Positions 1 to 9,640 of a stretch of 64,000 nt of DNA are shown here, one piece after another; the first letter of the stretch is position 1; each line of letters opens with the position of its first letter. Below the pieces are notes generated by a model. That model was not told the origin of the DNA, searched no databases, and worked only from the letters and a program-made list of their open reading frames with translations. The stretch is from Natronospira bacteriovora (GTDB taxonomy: Bacteria > Pseudomonadota > Gammaproteobacteria > Natronospirales > Natronospiraceae): the NCBI RefSeq assembly GCF_030848495.1, contig NZ_JAVDDT010000003.1, positions 124,001 through 188,000 of the forward strand, written 5' to 3'. A program made the translations under genes and the position numbers.

Positions 1-1545
1 ATCGTGCGCGAGGAAATGGATCGCGCCGGCGCCCTGGAGCTGGTGATGCCGGCGGTGCAGCCGGCCGAACTATGGCAGGAATCCGGCCGCTGGAAGCATT
101 ACGGCCCGGAACTGCTGCGCCTGAAGGATCGCCACGATCGGGAGTTCTGTTTCGGCCCCACCCATGAGGAAGTGATTACCGATATTACCCGACGGGAACT
201 CAAGAGTTACCGCCAGCTGCCGGTCAACTTCTACCAGATCCAGACGAAGTTTCGCGACGAGATCCGGCCACGGTTTGGCGTCATGCGGGCGCGGGAATTC
301 CTGATGAAGGATGCTTATTCCTTCCATATCAGTGAGGCGTCACTGGCGGAAGGCTACGAAACCATGTTCCAGGCCTATACGCGAATCTTCCAGCGCCTGG
401 GACTGCGTTTCCGTTCCGTGGAGGCGGACAGCGGCAGCATTGGCGGCAGCGTCTCCCGGGAATTCCATGTCCTTGCCGACTCCGGCGAGGATGAAATCCT
501 TTCCTCGGATGGCAGTGAGTACGCTGCCAATACCGAACTGGCCAGCAGCCCCGGCCCGGCCATTGACACGCTGGCCCCGGCGGATGCCGAAAAGTGCGCC
601 ACACCGGACACGGAAACGGTGGAGGCCCAGGCGAAGATGCTGGGTCTGGCGCTGGATCGTATCGTCAAGAGCGTGGTGGTGATGAGCGATGACGATACCC
701 CGGCGGTGCTGTTCATTGCCGGTGACGATGAACTCAACCTGATCAAGGCCGCCCGGGCCCTGGCTGCGGAAGAGGTCCGACTGGCCACGGCCGAGGAGGT
801 GCTTGAGGCCACCGGCGTCCCCAAGGGTTTCATCGGCCCCGTCGGCCTCCCGGACGGCTTGCGTGTGCTGGTGGATCATCGCGCCGCCACCGCGACGAAC
901 TTTTCTTCCGGCGCCAATGAGAAAGATCAGCACTGGATCAATCTCAACTGGAACCGGGACGTGCCGCTGCCCGAGACGGCCGACCTGCGAATGGCGAAGG
1001 CAGGTGAGCCCGCTCCCGACGGCAAGGGTACCCTGCATTCCAGTCGCGGCATTGAGGTCGGCCACATCTTCCAGCTGGGACGCAAGTACAGCGAAGCCAT
1101 GAATGCCACCGTGCTGGACGAGAATGGCCGCGATCAGGCCATGTACATGGGCTGCTACGGCATTGGCGTCAGCCGCATTGTGGCCGCCGCCATCGAACAG
1201 AACCACGATCAGAAGGGCATCATCTGGCCGGCTCCCCTGGCCCCCTTCCAGCTGCTCATTATCGGCATCGGCATGGATCGATCGGAGGCGGTGCGTGAGG
1301 CAGCCGAGGATCTGCATGACCGTCTCCAGCAGGCCGGCGTCGAAGTGTTGCTGGACGATCGGGATGCCCGCCCGGGGGTGAAGTTCGCGGATGCCGAACT
1401 GCTGGGCATCCCTCATCGTGTGGTCATCGGTGACCGCGGTCTCAAGGAAGGCAAAGTGGAATACCAGGGCCGGCGGGACGACGAGTCGACGAAGCTGGAC
1501 TATGCTGGAATTGCAGACACCCTGCTGGAAAAGCTGCGAAGCTAG
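1..1545 (+). CDS. proS: Prolyl-tRNA synthetase, 5'-truncated by the window edge
   Basis: Charges tRNA-Pro with proline in the cytoplasm. The reading frame is open from base 1. The visible 514 residues align with E. coli ProS from about residue 58, so only the extreme N-terminus is missing and the full length would be close to the usual 572. Class II synthetase signatures are visible: the FRDEIRPRFGVMR stretch of motif 2 near residues 84-96 and the GIGVSR motif 3 near residue 387. Between them lies the YbaK-like editing insertion of bacterial-type ProS, and a C-terminal anticodon-binding domain follows. A transglycosylase gene begins 9 bases after the stop and is probably co-transcribed. Identity is very secure. 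Confidence 0.97.
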   Translation: MVREEMDRAGALELVMPAVQPAELWQESGRWKHYGPELLRLKDRHDREFCFGPTHEEVITDITRRELKSYRQLPVNFYQIQTKFRDEIRPRFGVMRAREFLMKDAYSFHISEASLAEGYETMFQAYTRIFQRLGLRFRSVEADSGSIGGSVSREFHVLADSGEDEILSSDGSEYAANTELASSPGPAIDTLAPADAEKCATPDTETVEAQAKMLGLALDRIVKSVVVMSDDDTPAVLFIAGDDELNLIKAARALAAEEVRLATAEEVLEATGVPKGFIGPVGLPDGLRVLVDHRAATATNFSSGANEKDQHWINLNWNRDVPLPETADLRMAKAGEPAPDGKGTLHSSRGIEVGHIFQLGRKYSEAMNATVLDENGRDQAMYMGCYGIGVSRIVAAAIEQNHDQKGIIWPAPLAPFQLLIIGIGMDRSEAVREAAEDLHDRLQQAGVEVLLDDRDARPGVKFADAELLGIPHRVVIGDRGLKEGKVEYQGRRDDESTKLDYAGIADTLLEKLRS

Positions 1546-1554
1546 GAAGGAAGC

Positions 1555-2130
1555 ATGCCAAGGCACATGACCCGGGGATTGATCATTGCCTGTAGCGGCC
1601 TGCTGTTCTCACCGGCAGTGGCGGATGAACAGACCGTGGACCCGGGCCTGCGTGACACCCTCAAGGCGGCCGTCGAGGAAAGCAACAGCTTCTCCGATCG
1701 TTTCGAGGCCGAAGTCTGGCTGATGGACATGTCGTCCCGCCTGACGCGCTGGATCGAAGATGAGGAAAAACGCCTGCGCCTGCTGCGCATGGTGCATGCC
1801 GAAGCGCAACGGACCGAGCTGGAGCCGGAACTGGTGCTCGCCGTGATCCATGTTGAGAGCCGCTTCGACCGGTTCGCCATCTCCCGCGTTGGCGCCCGTG
1901 GCCTGATGCAGATCATGCCCTTCTGGCTGGATGAAATCGGCCGCCCGGATGACAACCTCTTTCACCTGGACACCAATCTCCGTTACGGCACCACCATCCT
2001 GCGCTACTACCTGGACAAGGAAAACGGCAACCTGACCCGGGCGTTGGCCCGCTACAACGGCAGCCTGGGCAGCATGCGCTACCCGAGTCTGGTTTATACG
2101 GCACTGGCGGATGTGTGGTATCGGGATTGA
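1555..2130 (+). CDS. Lytic transglycosylase, SLT domain
   Basis: Predicted periplasmic murein lytic transglycosylase of 191 residues that would cleave the MurNAc-GlcNAc bond. Residues 1-23 look like a signal peptide ending at AVADE. The SLT fold covers about residues 85-185. It has the catalytic Glu in HVESRFD (E101), then GLMQIMP and a late ARYNGS motif, as in Slt/MltC-type enzymes. The start at 1555 follows an AGGAAGGA ribosome site; an in-frame ATG at 1567 is an alternative. It is one of the smaller SLT proteins, with no extra binding domain. The precise family and substrate preference cannot be told from sequence alone. Confidence 0.9.
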   Translation: MPRHMTRGLIIACSGLLFSPAVADEQTVDPGLRDTLKAAVEESNSFSDRFEAEVWLMDMSSRLTRWIEDEEKRLRLLRMVHAEAQRTELEPELVLAVIHVESRFDRFAISRVGARGLMQIMPFWLDEIGRPDDNLFHLDTNLRYGTTILRYYLDKENGNLTRALARYNGSLGSMRYPSLVYTALADVWYRD

Positions 2131-2191
2131 CCCGCCGCCGGGTTCAGCCTTTCCGTTGTCGTTGTCGGCATTTTCGGGCGTCGGGAAGGCC

Positions 2192-2217
2192 GATTACGAT
2201 TACGATTACGATTACGA
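2192..2217. repeat. Hexanucleotide tandem repeat (GATTAC)n
   Basis: Four consecutive GATTAC units plus GA lie between the convergent transglycosylase and acylphosphatase genes. This is a short microsatellite outside any convincing gene, so slippage would have no obvious coding effect. Confidence 0.85.
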
Positions 2218-2248
2218 CAACGAGGGTGGTGGCCAAGCCTGTCGTGGC

Positions 2249-2524
2249 TCAACGGGTACGGAAACCTTCTTCCACTTCGCCCTCGTAATCACGGCAAACT
2301 ACATCCTCCACGCTGGAAGAAGGGGATCCTTCCCATAGCCACTCGCACAGGGCATCAACCGACTCTGCCGGTCCGCTGGCCACGACCTCGACTCGACCGT
2401 CCGGCAGATTCCTTGCCCAGCCGGAAACACCGAGTGCCCTCGCCTCCTTCTTGGTACTGGCCCGATAGAAGACACCCTGAACACGACCGGAAACCAGACA
2501 GCGACGCGTGATCGTTCGACTCAT
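2249..2524 (-). CDS. acyP: Acylphosphatase
   Basis: Small cytoplasmic enzyme of 91 residues that hydrolyses acyl phosphates such as carbamoyl phosphate or acetyl phosphate. The family signature GRVQGVFYR is at residues 13-21, with the phosphate-binding Arg21. The second signature, GWARNLPDG, carries the catalytic Asn39. The length is typical of the single-domain family. An AGGAGAATGCC stretch upstream of the ATG on the minus strand provides a ribosome site. It converges with the transglycosylase gene, and a large inverted-repeat region lies upstream. The physiological substrate is unknown for bacterial members. The assignment is confident. Confidence 0.95.
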   Translation of the reverse strand: MSRTITRRCLVSGRVQGVFYRASTKKEARALGVSGWARNLPDGRVEVVASGPAESVDALCEWLWEGSPSSSVEDVVCRDYEGEVEEGFRTR

Positions 2525-2731
2525 GCGGCATTCTCCTTCTGCTGTTCATGCCACCATTCTATGACCCATCGCCCCCTGCAGCCCAGTGGCGTAGCAGCGC
2601 TACGCCTCGAAGGAAGCGCAAGCGATTGCGTTCCCGATTCATCCCTGCCCCGGACTTCCACTCTGGTCAGTGGGCCCCAAAAAAGTTCTTCGCAGAGAAG
2701 CGGGGAGCAAATCGGGAGTGGTTGCCGGGGT

Positions 2732-2833
2732 GGGTCTTGGTGGCCCTGACCAGAACACGCCGTGAATACATCCTTGTAGGCTCGAGGGAAACGTCCCTGT
2801 TTCCCACGGTTCTGGTCAGGGCCACCAAGACCC
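2732..2833. repeat. Long inverted repeat 1 (25-bp perfect arms)
   Basis: The arms 2732-2756 and 2809-2833 are perfect reverse complements and begin GGGTCTTGG. The loop of about 52 bp contains a smaller GGGAAACGTCCCTGTTTCCC stem. The inner GCCGTGAATACATCC-type phrase resembles a dispersed intergenic palindrome that I recall from many gammaproteobacterial genomes. That comparison is from memory. Confidence 0.9.
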
Positions 2834-2854
2834 TTTCCAGAGCGGTGATTCGGC

Positions 2855-2955
2855 GGGTTGGTGGGGATGTTCCCGGAAGCGTAATCAACAGGACGTTGAT
2901 TACGCAGCCTACAGGGACGTACTTGCGGCGGTTCCGGGAACATCCCCACCAACCC
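2855..2955. repeat. Long inverted repeat 2 (24-bp perfect arms)
   Basis: The arms 2855-2878 and 2932-2955, beginning GGGTTGGTGG, are perfect reverse complements. The loop contains a nested GCGTAATCAAC/GTTGATTACGC hairpin and a CCTACAGGGACGTACTTGC phrase related to the loop of the neighbouring repeat. The pair is arranged like a two-unit interspersed palindrome. Confidence 0.9.
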
Positions 2956-2994
2956 GACGCCCCCTAACCGCTCGTACTTCCCCGCTTTTCTGCG

Positions 2995-3030
2995 AAGAAC
3001 CAAAAAAAGGGGCCCCAGTGGGGCCCCTTC
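2995..3030 (-). terminator. Rho-independent terminator of the LysM gene
   Basis: On the minus strand, a GC-rich stem (AAGGGGCCCC, loop, GGGGCCCCTT, at 3008-3030) is followed by a run of seven T. It lies 25 bases past the LysM gene stop. Confidence 0.85.
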
Positions 3031-3055
3031 TTCCTGACGACTTGTCAGAGTCCGA

Positions 3056-3805
3056 TTACCGGCTACCGGCTTCACGCAGGTAGCGACGGTCGGAGTCTTC
3101 CACCCGGCCAATCTGCCAGGCACCGCGGTTGCGGGCATGGTCAACGGCCTTGTCTTTCTCGGCCTGGGTCGGGTGCTTGTAGACCTTGAACTCCTGATCC
3201 GGGTAGATCAGGTCGGCGTCTTCGATCTTGTCGCGGTTGGCGCGGAAGATCAGCGGCCACTGGTAGGGGTCGCCGTAGACGTCGGACTTGCCGGAAATGC
3301 GCCACAGGCTGTCACCGCGCTCCACACGATAGTTCATGGTGGCGGCTTTCAGCTCGGACACCAGGGCACGTGCGGTTTCGTAGGCATCACGGTAGTTGCC
3401 GGCATCGTAGGCACTCTCAGCCCGGCGCAGACGATCACGCTGATCAGCCGTCATGTTGGTGAAGGTCTTGGCCTTCTCGATGTACTCAGCGGCCTTCTCA
3501 GCGTAGCACTCGTCCTGGGCTTCCTGGGCAACCCGGGCGGCACGCTCGGCCAGTTCCTGTGCCTCCTCGAAGTTACCCTCGGCTTCGGCGGCTTCGGCCT
3601 GGGACAGATAGTCCCCGGCGTTACCCACGTCGGTGCAGGGCTCTTCGGCGGATGCAATGATGGCCTGTGCATCATCAATGGCCTGACGGGCCATGTCACG
3701 GGCCTGCTCGTCAACCTCCGGCTCATCCGGAGCAGTCTGGCAGCCCACCGCCATGGCGGCGGCGATCGCCAGAATCGCGGCATGCTTGCGGGAAAGCTTG
3801 ATCAT
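3056..3805 (-). CDS. LysM-domain lipoprotein
   Basis: Predicted outer-membrane or periplasmic lipoprotein of 249 residues. It has an N-terminal signal with a lipobox at AVGC, where the Cys follows a short hydrophobic stretch. Residues 30-150 are an acidic, Ala/Glu-rich helical region that may form a coiled coil or TPR-like array. A LysM domain at about residues 156-205 (YRVERGDSLWRISGK to IYPDQEF) would bind peptidoglycan. The ATG at 3805 is preferred because CAGGAG lies nine bases upstream; a TTG nine bases further out would add three residues. It stands alone with its own terminator. It may be a cell-wall or division-linked protein, but the specific role is unknown. Confidence 0.85.
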   Translation of the reverse strand: MIKLSRKHAAILAIAAAMAVGCQTAPDEPEVDEQARDMARQAIDDAQAIIASAEEPCTDVGNAGDYLSQAEAAEAEGNFEEAQELAERAARVAQEAQDECYAEKAAEYIEKAKTFTNMTADQRDRLRRAESAYDAGNYRDAYETARALVSELKAATMNYRVERGDSLWRISGKSDVYGDPYQWPLIFRANRDKIEDADLIYPDQEFKVYKHPTQAEKDKAVDHARNRGAWQIGRVEDSDRRYLREAGSR

Positions 3806-4079
3806 GGGAAGCAACTCCTGAGTAGCTTGTTATTCTGGTGAGTCGAAAGTAACGAATACTACAGCCTTTCACATACGGAAAACTAGCACTGTACAATTTT
3901 TTCAGTCAAGAAACGCGGCCCAAAGTTCAGGCGCGTTTTCAACCACTCTTCTGCTACCATCCTGACTTCCGGGAAAGCATTCAGCAGCAGAATTTTTCTG
4001 ACTGCAATCAAAAAGCTAGCAGTGCGCGTAAGTAGGGTCAAGCACTCATTTTTTCAAGCCATCGGATGGAGATTCTGGA
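3806..4079. other. Divergent intergenic region, AT-rich
   Basis: This region separates the divergent LysM and arsC genes and is clearly richer in A/T than its surroundings. It probably holds both promoters. I see no repeat or RNA gene in it. Confidence 0.5.
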
Positions 4080-4424
4080 ATGCCGGTAACCATTTACCAT
4101 AACCCGCGTTGCTCAAAATCAAGGCAGACGCTGGAGCTTATTCGTGACGCCGGATTTCAACCGCAGATCATCGAGTACATGAACTCACCACCCTCGGTGG
4201 ACACCTTGCGGGATCTGCTCACGAAACTGGGGCTCGGAGCCGCCGATCTGGTCCGTCGCAACGAGGCCGCCTTCCGGGAAATGGGCCTGTCCTCCGCCAG
4301 CGAGGAAACGTTACTTGAAGCCATGAGTCGGGAGCCGAAACTGATCCAGCGTCCCATCGTGGTAAGAGGTCGCCAGGCCAGGCTGGGGCGCCCCCCGGAA
4401 GACGTGCTGGAAATTCTGGAGTAA
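4080..4424 (+). CDS. arsC: ArsC/YfgD-family glutaredoxin-dependent reductase
   Basis: Small cytoplasmic thioredoxin-fold protein of 114 residues, annotated in the family as arsenate reductase. The active-site Cys11 sits in NPRCSKS, and the downstream QRPIVVRG contains an Arg of the family's anion site. The length matches the short YfgD group rather than plasmid ArsC (141 residues). In E. coli yfgD neighbours hda, and hda is also close by here, so this is probably the housekeeping YfgD orthologue rather than part of an arsenic resistance operon. No arsB or arsR is present. It is followed 12 bases later by wrbA. Activity on arsenate is not proven by sequence. Confidence 0.88.
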   Translation: MPVTIYHNPRCSKSRQTLELIRDAGFQPQIIEYMNSPPSVDTLRDLLTKLGLGAADLVRRNEAAFREMGLSSASEETLLEAMSREPKLIQRPIVVRGRQARLGRPPEDVLEILE

Positions 4425-5389
<965 letters not shown>

Positions 5390-5413
5390 GCCGCTGGCAG
5401 AACCAACCCGCCC

Positions 5414-6139
5414 CTAGTCCGATGCCTCGGGCAGCACTTCGCGCAGGAAGGGGATGGTCAGGCGACGCTGGGCGCTGAGGGACAGGCGATCAAGGCGATC
5501 GGCCAGATCCATCAGGGTATGCATGTCGCGGCGGGCCCGACGCATCAACCAGCGCGCGCTGTCGTCCGGCAGCGCCAGTCCGCGCTGTGCCAGGCGCTTT
5601 TTCAGCGCCCGGACACGGTCTTCGTCGTCCAGGGAAGCCAACTGATAGACCGGGCCGGAGGCCAGGCGAGAGGCCAGATCCGGCAGGGCGAGCCCAAGCC
5701 CGCCAGGCAGAGCGGCGGCCGTCACCAGAAGCCCGCCACCCTGCTCCTTGAGTCCTTCAAAGAGACGGAACAGGGCCCGTTCCCAGTCTCGCAGCCCGGC
5801 CACGGTTTCCAGATCATCGATGCAGACCAGTTCGAAGGATTCCCATCCCGCCAGCAGATCTGGCGATCGCAGGGCAGGCTGACGAAGAGGAAGGTAGGCG
5901 GCCTGCCGCTTCAGGGCATGAGCATGGTGACAGCTGCCCTGCAAAAGATGCGTCTTGCCACTGGCCGGTGGCCCGGCCAGAAAGAGACAACCCGTCATTT
6001 CACCGGCCGCCATGGCGCGGCTGGCCGACACGGCGGCCACGTTGTCACCCTGGAAAAAATCTTCCAGGCGACTTTCCACGGACAGCTCGATACCGAGTGG
6101 CAGCTGCTCTCCCCCTGCGGGTAGCTCGTCCTGACTCAC
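5414..6139 (-). CDS. hda: DnaA regulatory inactivator Hda
   Basis: AAA+ protein of 241 residues that, with the DNA-loaded sliding clamp, stimulates ATP hydrolysis by DnaA and so prevents re-initiation of replication. The N-terminal QLPLGI (residues 12-17) fits the clamp-binding motif. Walker A is AGPPASGKTHLL and Walker B is LVCIDDLE. The remainder resembles DnaA domain III without the DNA-binding domain IV, as expected. The gene start overlaps the end of the upstream CDP-alcohol phosphatidyltransferase gene by four bases, implying one transcript with it. The length and motifs are typical. Confidence 0.95.
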   Translation of the reverse strand: MSQDELPAGGEQLPLGIELSVESRLEDFFQGDNVAAVSASRAMAAGEMTGCLFLAGPPASGKTHLLQGSCHHAHALKRQAAYLPLRQPALRSPDLLAGWESFELVCIDDLETVAGLRDWERALFRLFEGLKEQGGGLLVTAAALPGGLGLALPDLASRLASGPVYQLASLDDEDRVRALKKRLAQRGLALPDDSARWLMRRARRDMHTLMDLADRLDRLSLSAQRRLTIPFLREVLPEASD

Positions 6140-6696
6140 GCCTCCCCCTGACGCGCCTTCTTCATCTGCCGCATCCAGTCCTGCAGATAATCCAGACCGC
6201 TGACCACCACTGACAGGGCGGCAACGGCCACCGCTCCGGATTTCAGAGCCGGCGTCAGGAAAGGCCAGGCGGCATCGGCAATCACCAGCAGCACGAAGCA
6301 GACCTGGACGGCGGTATTGATCTTGCTGGTGAGAAAGGGACGGACTTCAAAGTCAGCCAGGTGATGGCGGTTGTACCAGGCACCCAGCACGATCCAGAGA
6401 TCGCGCACGAAAATCAGTACCACCAGCCAAACGGGCACCAGCCCCTTCCAACCAAGGGCGATGAAAACCGCGGCGATCATGAGCTTGTCGGCGGCGGCAT
6501 CCAGGACAGCGCCAAGCCGGGTCTGCCAGCCGAATCGCTTGGCCAGCCAGCCATCCACGCCGTCGGAGATGCCCGCGATGGCAAACAGGATCAGTGTCAG
6601 AAGGTACTGCTCGGCAAACAGCAGCAGCAGCATGGGCACGATCAGGATCAATCGGGCCACACTCAGGGCGTTGGGCAGCCAGCGCAGGGACATCAT
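6136..6696 (-). CDS. CDP-alcohol phosphatidyltransferase family membrane protein
   Basis: Inner-membrane enzyme of 186 residues with about five hydrophobic helices. It shows the family catalytic signature as SDGVDGWLAKRFG followed by GAVLDAAADK, with the metal-binding Asp residues at the expected spacing. Relatives include PgsA (phosphatidylglycerophosphate synthase) and cardiolipin synthase-like CDP-alcohol transferases. The exact alcohol acceptor cannot be assigned. It lies between the DUF2066 gene and hda on the same strand, overlapping hda by four bases, a common gammaproteobacterial arrangement near purM. Confidence 0.9.
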   Translation of the reverse strand: MMSLRWLPNALSVARLILIVPMLLLLFAEQYLLTLILFAIAGISDGVDGWLAKRFGWQTRLGAVLDAAADKLMIAAVFIALGWKGLVPVWLVVLIFVRDLWIVLGAWYNRHHLADFEVRPFLTSKINTAVQVCFVLLVIADAAWPFLTPALKSGAVAVAALSVVVSGLDYLQDWMRQMKKARQGEA

Positions 6697-6704
6697 CGCT
6701 CTCC

Positions 6705-7802
6705 TTAGCGCAGGCGGTAGGTGGGCAAGGCCTCGACAGGGCTGAGCTCGATCATGGCTCCCTGCTCGCGGTTCCGCTGATCGGACGGATCCACCCGTAC
6801 GAGGCGATCACCGAGCTCGATGGCCTGTTCCAGGCTACGCAAACCACCGCGTGCCTCGACGATGAATATGGCGGTATCCCGCTCAAGGGATTCCAGGCGG
6901 ATCCGCTCCACCGGCGTCAGCCCCTGAAGGTAACGTTCCACCGCGACGTAATCTTCCAGTTCATCAAGGCCGCGAATGCGCAGGCGCAGGCCATCGCCGC
7001 CCCCGGTGGCGGCCGCCACGGCGAAACGCATGGCAAGCCTGTCGGCCGTCTCATGGATACCGTCGCCGAGGGCGAGATGGCGCGCCTGGGGCGAACTCCG
7101 CCAGCGCACCACACCATCCGGCTGATACAGCGTCCAGCGGGCACTCCAGCCGTCACCACCCAGACGATCCACGCGCCCGATCAGGATGGCATTGGGGCCA
7201 TACCGCCCCGACGCTTCCAGCACCTGCTCATCGAACCCGGCCCAGATATCCGCGAAATCCACCTGACCGCGGTCGCTCAGATCCATCAGGGGAAACAAAA
7301 GGGGCAGACCACGCTCGCGCGCCGCTTCCAGCAGCACGGGGGCGCGTTCACGGGCTTCATCCTCGGTCAGTACGCTGCGATTACCGCCGTCACGCAGCGC
7401 CAACCAGACCAGAGTACGCGGGCGTTCCCGACCCCACAGGGGGTGGCCGCTTTCGCGCACCTGACGATCCATGGCATCCGGATCGAAACGCACCCACAAG
7501 GCCAGTTCCCCATCGTCTCCGGATTCAAAGCGGAATCGCTCCACCAGCCCTTCCAGGCGATCCACGATGGGGCCGAGTTCACCGTGCAGCTCCGGATAGC
7601 GTTCACCGGTGATGCGGGTGAGCACCGTGATGCCGGCCGAGCGGATGCCCTCGGACCGAGCCTCGCGGCTGCGATCATCCACCACCACGCGCGCCTCATA
7701 CAGCGCCGCACCGCTCACCTCAGCCGCCGGAGCCGGGGGAACGAGGAGAACGCACAGGGCCAGAAGGCCAATCCATTGACGAAGGTCAGTTAGCAGATTC
7801 AT
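6705..7802 (-). CDS. DUF2066-domain secreted protein
   Basis: Protein of 365 residues with an N-terminal signal peptide (hydrophobic to about residue 27, PAPAAEV) and a DUF2066-type body. It is usually encoded divergently from purM in gammaproteobacteria, as here. The protein is rich in Arg, Glu and Asp, with no evident membrane segment after the signal and no recognisable catalytic motif. It is the first gene of a minus-strand run ending at hda; the next gene starts 8 bases downstream. The function is unknown. Location in the periplasm or envelope is inferred. Confidence 0.82.
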   Translation of the reverse strand: MNLLTDLRQWIGLLALCVLLVPPAPAAEVSGAALYEARVVVDDRSREARSEGIRSAGITVLTRITGERYPELHGELGPIVDRLEGLVERFRFESGDDGELALWVRFDPDAMDRQVRESGHPLWGRERPRTLVWLALRDGGNRSVLTEDEARERAPVLLEAARERGLPLLFPLMDLSDRGQVDFADIWAGFDEQVLEASGRYGPNAILIGRVDRLGGDGWSARWTLYQPDGVVRWRSSPQARHLALGDGIHETADRLAMRFAVAAATGGGDGLRLRIRGLDELEDYVAVERYLQGLTPVERIRLESLERDTAIFIVEARGGLRSLEQAIELGDRLVRVDPSDQRNREQGAMIELSPVEALPTYRLR

Positions 7803-7937
7803 CTAGCTGGAAGTCCATCAGAAACGTTGGGAACAGCAAGGCTGGTGTACAATACCACAGCTCCGGGCGGGAGCCGCAGCCGACCATCGGCCCCCGGGCC
7901 TGTCCGCACCCCGAACCCCAAGGAAACAGAGTCAAGC

Positions 7938-8966
7938 ATGAGCAGCAAGCGTCCCCTCAGTTACCGCGACGCCGGCGTGGATATTGATGCCGGCAACGAA
8001 CTCGTCCGCCGCATCGGCAGTGCCGTGGCCGCCACTCGCCGTGAAGGCGTGGTCACCGGCCTGGGCGGCTTCGGTGGCCTGTTCGAGCTGCCCGCAGGCT
8101 ACCGCAAGCCGGTGCTCGTCTCGGGGACGGACGGTGTCGGCACCAAATTGCGCCTGGCCCTGGACCTGAACCGCCACGACACGGTGGGCATCGATCTCGT
8201 GGCCATGTGTGTCAACGACATCGTGGTGACCGGAGCCGAGCCATTGTTCTTCCTCGACTATTATGCCACCGGCCATCTGGACGTGGATGTGGCCGAGGCG
8301 GTAGTTCGGGGCATTGCCCGTGGTTGTGAGCAGGCCGGCGCCGCGCTGATCGGCGGCGAGACGGCGGAAATGCCGGGCATGTACGGAGACGGTGATTATG
8401 ATCTGGCCGGCTTCTCCGTCGGTATCGTGGAAAAGGACGACATCATCGACGGCAGCCGCATCCGTGAGGGCGATGCGGTGCTGGGCCTGGCCTCCTCCGG
8501 CGTGCATTCCAATGGATTCTCCCTGGTGCGCAAGATTCTGGAGCGGGAGGGCGACGTGAGCGATGTACACGTGGATGGCGTGCCACTCGCCGAGGCGCTG
8601 CTGGCCCCCACCCGCATCTACGTCCGTCCCCTGCTCACCCTGTTCAAGGCCCAGACCGTGGGCGGCGTGGCACACATCACCGGCGGCGGCCTGACGGAGA
8701 ACATCCCCCGGGTTCTGCCCGAAGGCCTGGGCGTGGATCTTGATCCCGCCGCCTGGGAGCTGCCCCCACTGTTCCAGTGGTTGCAGGAAAAGGGCGGTGT
8801 GGAAACCCCCGAAATGCGCCGGACCTTCAACTGCGGCATCGGCATGGTGGTGATCGTGCCCGAGGCCGAAGCCGATTCGGCCGCCGAGACCCTGCGGCAG
8901 GCCGGTGAAACCGTGCACCGCATCGGCCGGGTAGTGGCTGAACGGGAAGGCGTGCACTACCTCTGA
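7938..8966 (+). CDS. purM: Phosphoribosylformylglycinamidine cyclo-ligase
   Basis: Fifth step of de novo purine synthesis: converts FGAM and ATP to AIR. The 342-residue protein starts at the ATG at 7938, preceded by AAGGAAACAG. That start gives an N-terminus ([17 protein letters not shown]) that matches E. coli PurM; upstream in-frame codons are not conserved. The [12 protein letters not shown] and [20 protein letters not shown] segments and the [10 protein letters not shown] motif near residue 247 are family hallmarks. The stop overlaps the purN start by one base (TGATG), so the two are translationally coupled, as in E. coli. Confidence 0.97.
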   Translation: MSSKRPLSYRDAGVDIDAGNELVRRIGSAVAATRREGVVTGLGGFGGLFELPAGYRKPVLVSGTDGVGTKLRLALDLNRHDTVGIDLVAMCVNDIVVTGAEPLFFLDYYATGHLDVDVAEAVVRGIARGCEQAGAALIGGETAEMPGMYGDGDYDLAGFSVGIVEKDDIIDGSRIREGDAVLGLASSGVHSNGFSLVRKILEREGDVSDVHVDGVPLAEALLAPTRIYVRPLLTLFKAQTVGGVAHITGGGLTENIPRVLPEGLGVDLDPAAWELPPLFQWLQEKGGVETPEMRRTFNCGIGMVVIVPEAEADSAAETLRQAGETVHRIGRVVAEREGVHYL

Positions 8967-9640
8967 TGGGCAGCCGCAGTGCCAAACCCCGCCTGGCGGT
9001 GCTCCTCTCCGGCCAGGGCAGTACCTATGCCGCCATTCAGGCCGCCTGTGACTCGGGTGCCTGCGCGGCCGAGGTGGTGCTGGTACTGAGCGACCGACCC
9101 GCCGCCGGTGGCCTGGCCACTGCCCGGGATCATGGCACCCCGGCCCGGGCCATTCCCAGCCGCGACTTCCCCGACCGGCCCGCCCACGAAACCGCGCTCA
9201 TGGAAGCCATTGACGCCAGCGGTGCCGACTGGGTGGTGCTGGCCGGCTACATGCGGATACTGGGCGCGGATTTCGTCCGCCATTACGCCGGTCGCATGCT
9301 CAACACCCACCCTTCTCTGCTGCCGAAATACCGGGGCCTGAATACCTATCAACGGGCCCTGGACGCCGGCGACCCGCTGCACGGCTGCAGCATTCACTTC
9401 GTTACCGAGGATCTGGATGGCGGCCCGGTGATTGCCCAGGCAGAGGTTCCCATCGAAAGCGGGGACAGCCCCGGGGAACTTGAGGCGCGCACCAAAGCCA
9501 GAGAAAGAAAGCTCTATCCCCGAATCGTTCACCTGGCGGCCAGTGGCCGGCTGGACACCCGGGATGGTGATGTCCTGCTGGATGGCCGTAAACTGCAACG
9601 ACCACTGCGCCTGGCCACGGATGGAGAGACCCTGGAATGA
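8966..9640 (+). CDS. purN: Phosphoribosylglycinamide formyltransferase
   Basis: Third step of purine synthesis: transfers formyl from 10-formyl-THF to GAR. The protein has 224 residues, slightly longer than E. coli PurN (212). The formyl-transferase core is visible: the LLSGQGST phosphate loop at residues 13-20, the catalytic segment NTHPSLLP with Asn113 and His115, and Asp151 in EDLDGGP. It is coupled to purM by a one-base overlap. Its own stop overlaps the next gene (DUF3108) by four bases, so purM-purN-DUF3108 forms one tight operon. Confidence 0.96.
   Translation: MGSRSAKPRLAVLLSGQGSTYAAIQAACDSGACAAEVVLVLSDRPAAGGLATARDHGTPARAIPSRDFPDRPAHETALMEAIDASGADWVVLAGYMRILGADFVRHYAGRMLNTHPSLLPKYRGLNTYQRALDAGDPLHGCSIHFVTEDLDGGPVIAQAEVPIESGDSPGELEARTKARERKLYPRIVHLAASGRLDTRDGDVLLDGRKLQRPLRLATDGETLE

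Larger units (their letters stand above)
2525..2990. other. Gene-free intergenic region dominated by two long inverted repeats
   Basis: No convincing gene lies here; open frames in this stretch only read through palindromes. It holds the upstream region of acyP and two adjacent inverted repeats, annotated separately, up to the terminator of the LysM gene. Confidence 0.7.

Noticed and set aside
340-1566. 408-codon open frame antisense to proS
   Set aside because: It lies wholly opposite a well-conserved proS reading frame, has no recognisable domain, and is the usual antisense shadow in GC-rich DNA.
2521-3144. Open frames on both strands between acyP and the LysM gene
   Set aside because: They read through two long palindromes and a terminator and have no similarity to any known protein.
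4080-4424. arsC as part of an arsenic resistance operon
   Set aside because: No arsB, arsR or acr3 is present. The context with wrbA and hda fits the housekeeping YfgD group.
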